DNA from: CAZVWH01 sp964631175
GTDB lineage: Bacteria > Planctomycetota > Phycisphaerae > Sedimentisphaerales > Anaerobacaceae
Assembly (NCBI GenBank): GCA_964631175.1
Contig: CAZVWH010000102.1
Location: 1 to 9,988, forward strand
Length of the DNA: 9,988 bases
Direction of reading: 5' to 3'
Shown: positions 1 through 5,264 of the stretch, piece after piece
Layout: each line of letters begins with the position of its first letter
Numbering within the stretch: position 1 is the stretch's first letter
Translations under genes and position numbers: made by a program
The notes under the pieces: model-generated
Databases searched by the model: none
What the model saw: the letters and a program-made list of their open reading frames with translations, nothing else
What the model was told of the DNA's origin: nothing

Positions 1-6
1 GTTATT

Positions 7-66
7 GAATTAACTATTTAACAGTTACCATATAACCAATTACCATTTAACCAGGTACCAGATTTT
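7..66. repeat. Imperfect tandem repeat, four units of about 15 bp
   Basis: Four consecutive 15-base units can be laid out at 7-21, 22-36, 37-51 and 52-66. The middle two are cagttaccatataac and caattaccatttaac; the outer two are more diverged. The repeat is AT-rich, non-coding and touches the window edge, so more units may lie to the left. Confidence 0.55.
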
Positions 67-157
67 TGTTTCGTGCTTCGTATTTAGACAAGAAAACAGA
101 TTCTCGTTATTAATGAGTGAGCTGCAGTATTAATATCTTTGGCTAAAGCCGTTATGT

Positions 158-181
158 CAAGCTTATTTTGCAAAAAGCTTG
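158..181. terminator. Hairpin downstream of the GAF-like gene (possible terminator)
   Basis: The 7-bp arms caagctt (158-164) and aagcttg (175-181) are perfect inverted repeats around a 10-base AT-rich loop. It lies about 190 bases beyond the minus-strand stop at 368. There is no clear T-run after the stem on the minus strand, so the terminator role is a weak inference. Confidence 0.3.
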
Positions 182-215
182 GGACAAACGGTGCGTGACA
201 AGTTTGTAGGCTGAT

Positions 216-228
216 TCGCCTCAGCGGA
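216..228. repeat. GC palindrome copy near the left end
   Basis: The sequence tcgcctcagcgga matches the dispersed motif apart from one base in the left arm. Its right end also forms one arm (cggaccaattt, 225-235) of a longer hairpin with aaatcggtccg (259-269), which has one mismatch. Confidence 0.55.
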
Positions 229-367
229 CCAATTTTCAAGAGGTAAATGCCCATCTTCAAATCGGTCCGTTTCGAGCGCGACCAACGAACGCGTCAAAGG
301 ACTTTAGATGGCCTGGGGGGAATTGCTTAGAAGGTTACTTTTTATCGCATATTCCCAGGGGAATGAA

Positions 368-1198
368 CTAATTGCCAATATGTGAAAGTGATCGGCAGGA
401 TTGTATTGCTCGCGATAGGCCGCAGGTTATAGCGGAGATTTTATTTAGCTCGTCAGGTGTTAATGCGCAGCATGACTTGCGGCATTTGTTTTCCGACGAG
501 CGATAGACCAGTATAAAACCCAACGATGGGCCGAGCCGACTCATTGGGATCGCAAAAGCGGAGATTTTATTTAGCTCAGCTAAGTTGCCCTGCAAACCCA
601 TGGCGAACATATCATCGAGGGCGCATATTTTGTTGGATTTACAGATATTTTCTACCACCTCGGTAGAGAAATAATTCTCCAGTTTATTCTGCGCAGCATG
701 ACTGCCGTTGGGCATCCCTGGCGGGATTGCGGCATTTTTAGAAACGATTGGCTTGTCACTCTCGGTCATATGGGCCTGGCCATTTCCCTGGGAATCTGGC
801 CCCTCGGGCTCTCGACCGACGATCTTCGAACTCTCTGAGCCAGTTTGGGTTAGAGAGCTGTCCGTGTTACGCAGGAAGAAGCTGACATGGGCTTGGCCAT
901 TTCCCTGGGAATCTGGCCCCTCGGGCTCTCGAGCGACGATCTGCGAATTTACCTCGGCAAGCTCATCCTTGATAAGCTTTCTGGCAATGGATAAAAGTCT
1001 GTCTAAATCATTTATTCCGATGATCGATTTGTAGAAATCTGCTGCGAAGCTGATGGTGCTTAGTCTTTTGATAAAGTCCCGTTGTGCCGCGATGAGGTCG
1101 TTGCAGAGCATGTCTATTTTTTTTGCCTGCTTTTTGCGTTCTTTATTGAGCTTGCTTATAAGCACCCGTAATCTTTTGTGTCGCTGGTCTTGGTCCAT
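368..1198 (-). CDS. GAF-like protein of unknown function with duplicated internal insert
   Basis: The 276-residue product has no confident named family. Residues 1-50 are charged and look like a coiled coil (many Lys, Arg, Glu, Gln). Residues 50-80 and 103-114, then about 170-275, resemble a GAF sensor fold; SRLGPSLGFILVYRSSE at 220-236 looks like its central strand. The fold is broken by an 18-residue segment, IV(A/G)REPEGPDSQGNGQAH, present at 87-104 and again at 126-143, exactly 39 codons apart. A second in-frame repeat, ELNKISA, occurs at 208-214 and 250-256 and is a perfect 21-bp repeat in DNA (431-451, 557-577). There is no transmembrane segment, HTH or catalytic motif, so it is probably a cytosolic accessory sensor. 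No clear ribosome binding site precedes the ATG, so the start is uncertain. The repeats and the weak start leave open that it is decaying. Confidence 0.6.
   Translation of the reverse strand: MDQDQRHKRLRVLISKLNKERKKQAKKIDMLCNDLIAAQRDFIKRLSTISFAADFYKSIIGINDLDRLLSIARKLIKDELAEVNSQIVAREPEGPDSQGNGQAHVSFFLRNTDSSLTQTGSESSKIVGREPEGPDSQGNGQAHMTESDKPIVSKNAAIPPGMPNGSHAAQNKLENYFSTEVVENICKSNKICALDDMFAMGLQGNLAELNKISAFAIPMSRLGPSLGFILVYRSSENKCRKSCCALTPDELNKISAITCGLSRAIQSCRSLSHIGN
771..830. repeat. Direct repeat copy A (about 60 bp)
   Basis: This copy matches 888-947 at all but three of 60 positions. It contains the small palindrome ttccctgggaa. On the minus strand it encodes the second 18-residue insert of the GAF-like protein. 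The offset of 117 bases keeps the reading frame. Confidence 0.9.
888..947. repeat. Direct repeat copy B (about 60 bp)
   Basis: Partner of the copy at 771-830, in the same orientation. It encodes the first 18-residue insert (residues 87-104) and is followed directly by the GAF-like sequence AHVSFFLR, so this copy seems to sit at the original break in the domain. Confidence 0.9.
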
Positions 1199-1638
1199 TG
1201 GTTTTTGCTTTTCGATAATTATGTTTGTAGTTTTCTCCGCATATTAGGTTCGTCTTAATAGCCGAGCGGCTTTAGACTCAAATAGATATTTAAGAATCCC
1301 CGCTTGTCGGACGGACAGGCTTCGGAAGGTAGCCCTATAAACACTCGGTTATCAGTTTCAGAGCTGTTGATGTTGATGTAAAACTTGATACCAACTAAGC
1401 TGTTTCCGAAGTTGGTGGAATTGATATATTTGTATTTTCGGACTTATTATTCTCGATATTTGATACTCTATTTTTGTCCTGCTTGTTCTTTTAAATAGGA
1501 AGTCACTCAATGCTCGACGAGTATCTCCGCAGTCCCACAAGGGACACTGCGTGGACGCGGCGCCAGCCATCCCAGCGACCCGACGGCGGAGTGACAAATA
1601 TCGAGCATTAAGAATCGAGGGAATATCTCAATTGCCTT
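1199..1638. other. Structured intergenic spacer
   Basis: No credible gene lies between the GAF-like gene and the Rrf2-family gene. Small hairpins cluster at 1260-1271 (agcc/ggct), 1302-1320 (gcttgtc/gacaggc, one wobble) and 1318-1334 (ggct/agcc); on the minus strand these fall in the 5' leader region of the GAF-like gene. A larger palindromic element lies at 1509-1609. A 79-codon minus ORF over 1358-1597 is low-complexity and has no protein-like features. Confidence 0.6.
1509..1609. repeat. Imperfect palindromic element of about 100 bp
   Basis: The outer arms aatgctcga (1509-1517) and tcgagcatt (1601-1609) are perfect over 9 bp. Inside are tccgc (1526-1530) with gcgga (1586-1590), and a hairpin gtccc-acaa-gggac (1532-1545). 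The core is much richer in GC than its flanks. It starts about 30 bases beyond the Rrf2-family stop on the minus strand. It could be a dispersed miniature element or a structured RNA; there is no transposase and no obvious target duplication. Confidence 0.5.
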
Positions 1639-1986
1639 TTATTTTTTCTTGTAGATAACGACCTTGCTCAGCGAATCTTTGAAAACTTTCAGGGGCTTTT
1701 CCATTAAGGTAAGAGGTGGGCTGGTAATTTCCAATCCACCGCTGGTTGCCTGCCATAAATCAAGCAGAGTCACAAGCTTAGCTCTTAACCTTACACCGCC
1801 AATTCTTCCGCGCTTACATTCTACTATGCCATGCCTGCCGAGAGTTTGCAAAACTTTTTGCAGATACCCAACAGAGAAATTCAAGGCTTTTGCGATCTCA
1901 TTGGCCTGAATAAAGTCGTTGGTTTTCCTTTGCTTGAGGTAAAGGATTGTTTCAATCGACATTGTAAAATCATGATTTAGCTTCAT
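1639..1986 (-). CDS. Rrf2-family transcriptional regulator, short, no Fe-S cysteines
   Basis: This 115-residue product fits the Rrf2 winged-helix family of DNA-binding regulators. It starts in the usual way (MKLNHDFTMSIETILYL), has the HTH at about 24-50 (ANEIAKALNFSVGYLQKVLQ) and the wing at 53-68 (GIVECKRGRIGGVRL), followed by VTLLDLWQATSGG. Sensory members such as IscR and NsrR bind Fe-S clusters through three cysteines in the C-terminal half. Here only Cys57 is present and it lies in the wing, so this is probably a cluster-free member. It is shorter than the usual 130-160 residues. The start is supported by GGAG nine bases before the ATG. No target operon is adjacent on either side, so what it controls is unknown. 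Confidence 0.85.
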   Translation of the reverse strand: MKLNHDFTMSIETILYLKQRKTNDFIQANEIAKALNFSVGYLQKVLQTLGRHGIVECKRGRIGGVRLRAKLVTLLDLWQATSGGLEITSPPLTLMEKPLKVFKDSLSKVVIYKKK

Positions 1987-2027
1987 GTTTATTTTCTCCT
2001 CAATGTCACTCTACATATTCAGCTATA

Positions 2028-2211
2028 CCCCTAAGGGGCTCAGCTCAGGCGGCTCGCCGGAGAGCAGGTGGCTTGTTGTCCTAAGGACTCCTTACGGAGA
2101 ATTCCAGCTCGCAGATGAAAAAGCCTTGCTAAAGATTCACGACGTAACATTGCCGTCGTGGGCTATTGTTTATTTGGTCGTTTCTACATATCACCAGCCC
2201 TACAGGCTATC
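2028..2211. repeat. Cluster of short perfect palindromes
   Basis: At least six small inverted repeats follow one another: cccctaagggg (2028-2038), ggcggctcgcc (2048-2058), tcctaagga (2079-2087), ctccttacggag (2088-2099), cacgacg with cgtcgtg (2138-2144, 2154-2160) and agcc/ggct around 2199-2211. The density is far above that of neighbouring DNA. The stretch may be a degenerate mobile element, a structured RNA or a dispersed repeat. Confidence 0.45.
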
Positions 2212-2513
2212 CACCACTGTTTACTTTTTTAATACGTAGAAAAAAATAAATAGTGCGAAAGGATTCAACAGACATCGATAATTCTAATGTTTTTGCTGAT
2301 AGATTTCTTATCAGCTTTCCAGCCCCAATCGCCTGCATAACCACTTCTTACAGTTATACTAAGATAGAATACTTAAATAAGTTTGCTGATGCAAGATTTT
2401 TTAATGTTTTTTCGCATAAGTTATTAGTTGTAAGATAGTTAGCAGCCGAACACATTATTATGTTGAGCAAAGCTGTGCCAGGAACAATAAGGTGTTTTCT
2501 GTTTGAAAATGAA

Positions 2514-2589
2514 TTACACCAATTTGCCTGTATATTTTGTTGAATTATGAACCACACTTCCTGTCGATGCGTAATAAACATACATCCAT
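2514..2589 (-). other. Ribosome binding site followed by three ATGs in three frames
   Basis: On the minus strand GGAGG is followed by ATGGATGTATG, which gives start codons at 2589, 2585 and 2581, one in each frame. They open ORFs of 14, 23 and 75 codons. The second ATG (2585, 23-codon ORF ending at 2514) has the best spacing, 7 bases after GGAGG. None of the peptides is recognisable. No clear promoter is seen upstream. The coordinates cover the 23-codon ORF and the first ATG. Confidence 0.25.
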
Positions 2590-2604
2590 GTTCCTCCTTC
2601 AATG

Positions 2605-2644
2605 ATAGAGGGGGCGAGTCGGCTCGCCCCCTTTATTTTTCTTT
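2605..2644 (+). terminator. Strong rho-independent terminator on the plus strand, no gene upstream
   Basis: The perfect arms gggggcgag (2610-2618) and ctcgccccc (2623-2631) enclose the loop tcgg. The stem can extend outward to 2605 and 2636 using A-T pairs and one wobble. It is followed on the plus strand by tttattttt and ctttaaa. The minus strand has no T-run after the stem. No plus-strand gene ends before it, so it may end an unrecognised small RNA or be left over from lost DNA. Confidence 0.75.
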
Positions 2645-2651
2645 AAATTTT

Positions 2652-2710
2652 AGCCGTCGTGGCTCGGCTGAGCGACTCGATTGAGCTCGTCGAAGTCCGG
2701 CACGGCGGCT
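2652..2710. repeat. Inverted-repeat element of about 60 bp
   Basis: The arms agccgtcgtg (2652-2661) and cacggcggct (2701-2710) pair at nine of ten positions. Inside is a hairpin gctc-ggct-gagc (2662-2673), then ttgagctcgtcgaagtc. The inner sequence resembles the gagctYgtcgaag-type dispersed repeats seen in many bacterial genomes; that resemblance is from memory and was not searched. Confidence 0.45.
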
Positions 2711-2720
2711 GCTTATGATG

Positions 2721-2905
2721 TTATTTGTGGGGCAGTGTAATTGATACTGTAGTTCCGCTGCCAGGCTGACTTTTTATATACAAATTGACCTTTATTTTAA
2801 TTAGACAAATCTCACAAAGTATGCAAGACCTATCTACTGTTTCCGGGCTGTTGGCCTATTTGGTAAAAGGCTGCATTGTTTTTTAAAGCTTCGCATCGGC
2901 CGAGT
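2721..2905 (-). pseudogene. Decayed C-terminal end of a histidine kinase (HATPase part)
   Basis: Reading the minus strand across several frames recovers the end of a GHKL ATPase domain. In order: DAKL-stop-KTMQPFT (F box; compare EETLRKAIHPFF in the intact kinase), then ARKQ-stop-IGLAYFVRF (G2 box; compare GRKRGMGLAYAARL), then KSQPGSGTTVSITLPHK-stop (G3 box; compare SSQPGSGTMVSITLPHE). At least two frameshifts and several stops rule out function. The last 44 bases before the stop match the end of the kinase gene at 5539-5589 at about 39 positions, in the same orientation. Upstream of about 2905 no kinase sequence can be followed. It is either the relic of a duplicated copy of the neighbouring kinase or the end of a related one; the PEP-CTERM cluster lies between the two. 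Confidence 0.85.
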
Positions 2906-2926
2906 TCATTAGGGACATGCGCAAAG

Positions 2927-2962
2927 AAAAAGGGCTGCAAGCAAATACCCACAGCCCTTTTT
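2927..2962 (-). terminator. Bidirectional-type terminator after the PEP-CTERM cluster
   Basis: The perfect 11-bp arms aaaaagggctg (2927-2937) and cagcccttttt (2952-2962) enclose a 14-base loop. On the minus strand the stem ends in a run of T followed by ctttg, which suits termination of transcripts coming from the PEP-CTERM gene that stops at 3102. The A-run on the other arm means it could also work on the plus strand. Confidence 0.85.
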
Positions 2963-2984
2963 CAACAGCATGTTAAGAGATTAT

Positions 2985-3094
2985 GGTGTGCGGTAAACAC
3001 CTACCTTTCATCGAAACATCGCTCCAAAGCCGAGATACGAGTCACCTACTGCCTCGTCTTGCGACGAGAGTCGCAGAGGCAAGCGAGCGACGAG
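2985..3094. repeat. Alternative hairpins in the trailer of the PEP-CTERM gene
   Basis: A hairpin ggtgt/acacc lies at 2985-3001. Further on, ctcgtc (3053-3058) pairs with gacgag (3063-3068), while tgcgac (3060-3065) pairs with gtcgca (3070-3075), flanked by gcctc (3051-3055) and gaggc (3076-3080). The last two foldings exclude each other. A third gcgacgag copy is at 3087-3094. All lie between the CDS stop and the terminator. Confidence 0.4.
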
Positions 3095-3101
3095 TAACGA
3101 A

Positions 3102-3867
3102 TTATAGTGTCCTTCTTCTTCGCATCCAGCCGACAAGGCCCACACCAATGCTGCCAAGAACAATCGCGCCCGGGGCCGGAATGGATCCTACATAAGCATC
3201 GCTCAATGCATCTGCACCAATATAACCAATATCTCCATCGCTAAAATCTAGCGATACAGTGAACGTATCAATACACATTTGCATATTGGAAGAAGGACCA
3301 CCAAATGCATCACTAAATACTATGGCATAATCATCATCAATAGTTGAGGTTGTTTTGTTCTCTAACAAAAACGAGGCTTTTGAGAAGCCAATGGCCAAGT
3401 CGCACATTGTCTCGGTGTTTAAGATTTGTTCAAGATTAAAATCAATGCTGGCTGTAAAGGTGCCATCGCCAGCTACTATGAATTCTCCTGACCGCCCCGC
3501 GTCTGCTTCGGATTCTGCCCAGAATGGGACCTGCTGCCCAGTAGTTCCTGCATACGCTTCTTGCCCTACTTCCGTATCATTAGTCCAGGCTTGTTGCCCA
3601 TGCATTTGGGACCGAAGATGTAGCAGAGGTGTCTACACAGCCAACCGAAAAATCATCATCAAAAACAGGAATTGAATTTTTGTCATCAGCCGCAGCTAAT
3701 GATTTACTTTCTGTATTTAACCAGGTAAGAACTGTTCCTGTGTATGAATACGAAAAGGTATTCCAGTATAATACTGCTTTGTTGTTTGATGTTGCTACAG
3801 CGTGCGCGACAGATGTGATTGACAACAATATGCCTATTGCAACACAAACTATTACTAATTTTTTCAT
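3102..3867 (-). pseudogene. PEP-CTERM sorting-domain protein, broken by one frameshift
   Basis: Two overlapping minus frames make up one exported protein. The first has a signal peptide, MKKLVIVCVAIGILL through an AHA cleavage site near residue 23, and runs to a stop at 3580. The second, open from 3605, ends in a PEP-CTERM-like tail: IPAPGA, a Gly/Val/Leu helix, then RRRRTL. The frames overlap over 3580-3605, and a +1 shift in that area rejoins them; removing one G of the ggg in gcatgggcaac would give an unbroken reading. The start chosen is the ATG at 3867, which has AGGAGG five bases upstream; an in-frame ATG at 3888 lies ahead of that site and is not favoured. PEP-CTERM tails are cleaved by exosortases and direct proteins to the cell surface or matrix. 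The middle is Asp/Ser/Thr-rich and has no known domain. The shift may be a real mutation or a sequencing error. Confidence 0.8.
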
Positions 3868-3876
3868 TCTGTCCTC

Positions 3877-3910
3877 CTTGCGTAGCATTCCATCTTGCGT
3901 AGCATTCCAT
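3877..3910. repeat. Exact 17-bp tandem duplication
   Basis: The sequence cttgcgtagcattccat occurs twice back to back (3877-3893 and 3894-3910). It abuts the ribosome binding site of the frameshifted PEP-CTERM gene on one side and overlaps the intercistronic hairpin on the other. The perfect identity suggests a recent replication slip or an imprecise excision. Confidence 0.95.
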
Positions 3911-3937
3911 GGGCAGGGCTAAGAACCCTGCCCATGG
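3907..3937. promoter_or_regulatory. Perfect 12-bp hairpin between two PEP-CTERM genes
   Basis: The arms ccatgggcaggg (3907-3918) and ccctgcccatgg (3926-3937) pair without mismatch around the loop ctaagaa. On the minus strand it lies 25 bases after the stop of the intact PEP-CTERM gene and 40 bases before the start of the next. No T-run follows on the minus strand, so a processing, mRNA-stability or weak attenuation role fits better than a simple terminator. Confidence 0.8.
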
Positions 3938-3961
3938 TTGCCCATATATTTTCCTAAAATA

Positions 3962-4702
3962 CTAAAGTGTCCTTCGTCTTCGCAGCCAGCCGACAAGGCC
4001 AACACCAACACTGCCAAGCAGAATAGCACCCGGAGTGGGGATGGCCGTAGCCGTGGTTTCTACTTGCGCTTCAATCCGCCAAGCTCCTAATTCTCCTTGG
4101 TTGAAGTACGCCGAAATGGGTAAGATCCAGTCTCCAACCAATGCGCCAATCCCTCCATTCTCGACAGAACTGCTAAGGTCTCTGGTTTCCTCGTCGATTA
4201 GTAGCCAGTCACTTCCTTCCCATCTGTACAAGCTTGCGGAGGTGGAACACGTAGCTTCCGCAGAGTTGTTGTACCCATAATCAGTTAAAGCCTCAATCAA
4301 AATTTGGAAGCCAGCTTCAAACTCCAGCGTACCTGTCGCAGTTGCCTCGAAGTACCTCATTAGGGAGCTTGTGCCTCCCACAACGGCATATCCACCTATT
4401 ATGGGCTGTGCCATGGCTAACACTGCAACCCACCCGTCTTTGTCAGTTGCGACAGCTACCGCGGAATTACCTATAGTCTTGCCATTGTCAAGGTCCGTAG
4501 GACCTGACATAGTGAATTCAGTGCTGCCTATAGTGCTATCAATATATCCATGTATGTAATGCTCGTACCCATACCAGTCGACCACCGGGTCAGACGTGGT
4601 CACGACACCCTGCGCTGTTACTGTCGGTAGTGCTTTTACTTCTGAGGCCGCACCCAAGAATATCAGCACTGGCAATACAAATAATACTCTTTGTTTGTTC
4701 AT
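3962..4702 (-). CDS. PEP-CTERM sorting-domain exported protein (intact)
   Basis: This 246-residue protein is the only complete member of the cluster. It begins with a signal peptide (MNKQRVLFVLPVLIFLGAA, likely cleaved after EVKA near residue 25). It ends at 221-246 with a tripartite tail: IPTPGA, a hydrophobic helix with Gly and Val, and the Arg cluster RRRR followed by Thr-Leu. In this family the tail is recognised and cut by an exosortase, which delivers the protein to the envelope or extracellular matrix; no exosortase gene is in the window. The mature part (about 26-220) is rich in Gly, Ser, Thr and Tyr, has a single Cys, and shows no enzyme motif, so the specific function is unknown. 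The start is supported by a modest AGGA nine bases before the ATG. The Pro-Thr-Pro/Pro-Ala-Pro form of the motif differs from the classical Pro-Glu-Pro. Confidence 0.88.
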   Translation of the reverse strand: MNKQRVLFVLPVLIFLGAASEVKALPTVTAQGVVTTSDPVVDWYGYEHYIHGYIDSTIGSTEFTMSGPTDLDNGKTIGNSAVAVATDKDGWVAVLAMAQPIIGGYAVVGGTSSLMRYFEATATGTLEFEAGFQILIEALTDYGYNNSAEATCSTSASLYRWEGSDWLLIDEETRDLSSSVENGGIGALVGDWILPISAYFNQGELGAWRIEAQVETTATAIPTPGAILLGSVGVGLVGWLRRRRTL

Positions 4703-4797
4703 GATTTTGTCCTTTTGTTTTATTCCAAAATTGTTGATCTTACCCGCTTATCCGGGGAAGGACAGTCATGTCCTGTCTTGGATTCCGAAAGATAACC
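4703..4797. promoter_or_regulatory. Spacer with a small hairpin between PEP-CTERM genes
   Basis: The 95-base gap holds aggaca (4759-4764) and tgtcct (4769-4774) around the loop gtca, a perfect 6-bp hairpin. There is no T-run. It lies between the stop of the degenerate PEP-CTERM copy and the start of the intact one on the minus strand, a similar place to the 3907-3937 hairpin but with a different sequence. Confidence 0.4.
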
Positions 4798-5264
4798 TTA
4801 AAGTGTCCTTCCTCTTCTCAGCCAGCCGGCAAAACTCACTCCAATACTAAAGAGCAAGAAAGCACTGGGTGCTGGTATTACACTTATCCAGGTGGCATCA
4901 GTCCTTATATTATCAGCTATCCAGAAATTGCCTGTGTCATGGGTAAGTACGTAGGCGATAGGGTCCGTACCGTCCCAATCTAAACGAAGCGTACCAGGAC
5001 CGGAGGGATTGTTATCCCAGAACCGTAAATTTGACATATCATTGTCTGAATCAAGGAGAGTACCAGTAGAGTCATGCGCCTCCAAGTAAAGTGCGATGCC
5101 GCCAGAAGCATCATAAGCGCTGTATCCCATCTCGAGAAATGTAGCTCTTGATTGTTAAAACTGATCCTTCCGTCATAGCCAATAATACCAGTCCACGCAC
5201 GTCGTTCTTCCTTATAAGAATCCTTGTGAATGAATTGTGGTATGACCCTCCTCCTTTGAGGCAC
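4798..5264 (-). pseudogene. PEP-CTERM sorting-domain protein remnant without signal peptide
   Basis: The downstream frame (open to the stop at 4798) has a clear PEP-CTERM-like tail, IPAPSAFLL, a hydrophobic helix, then WLRRGRTL, preceded by an Asp/Gly/Asn-rich part (YDASGGIALYLEAHDSTG). In its own frame it is closed upstream by a TAA near 5150. The preceding sequence continues in a second frame through WTGIIGYDGRISFNNQ, so a frameshift lies at about 5125-5150. That upstream frame starts near 5264 with no hydrophobic signal peptide, although an excellent AGGAGGAGG site is present at about 5245-5253. The region coding the signal peptide therefore seems to have been deleted. The Arg cluster is interrupted (RRGR). 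A short protein starting at the ATG at 5130 is possible, but it would not be exported. The gene heads the cluster, next to a good promoter. Confidence 0.75.

Larger units (their letters stand above)
1..367. other. Non-coding left end of the window
   Basis: I see no credible gene here. Stop codons close all frames near position 1, so no gene enters from the left. The stretch holds an imperfect tandem repeat (7-66), a small palindrome ggctaaagcc (141-150), a 7-bp hairpin (158-181) and a longer hairpin with arms 225-235 and 259-269. Either hairpin could end the minus-strand transcript of the gene whose stop is at 368, but neither has a convincing U-tract. Confidence 0.6.
1987..2720. other. Long gene-poor spacer rich in small palindromes
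   Basis: No convincing protein gene lies here. The first part (2028-2211) holds a run of short perfect palindromes, described separately. A plus ORF of 84 codons at 1985-2239 starts inside the Rrf2 start codon and has no ribosome binding site. The part from 2240 to 2600 is AT-rich with only short ORFs. The end carries a strong plus-strand terminator (2605-2644) and another inverted-repeat element (2652-2710). Confidence 0.55.

Noticed and set aside
708..1034. Plus-strand ORF of 108 codons with repeated WAWPFPWESGPSGSR
   Set aside because: It is the antisense shadow of the duplicated insert in the minus-strand GAF-like gene; it has no ribosome binding site and no protein-like features outside the repeat.
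1358..1597. Minus-strand ORF of 79 codons
   Set aside because: It is low-complexity, covers the palindromic element and has no start signals.
1985..2239. Plus-strand ORF of 84 codons
   Set aside because: It starts within the CATG that also holds the Rrf2 start, has no binding site, and runs through the cluster of palindromes. It may be part of a dispersed repeat, but I could not support it as a gene.
3606..3615. Slippery heptamer CCCAAAT at the PEP-CTERM frame change (minus strand), suggesting programmed -1 frameshifting
   Set aside because: The downstream frame is +1 relative to the upstream one, so a -1 slip at this site would not join them.
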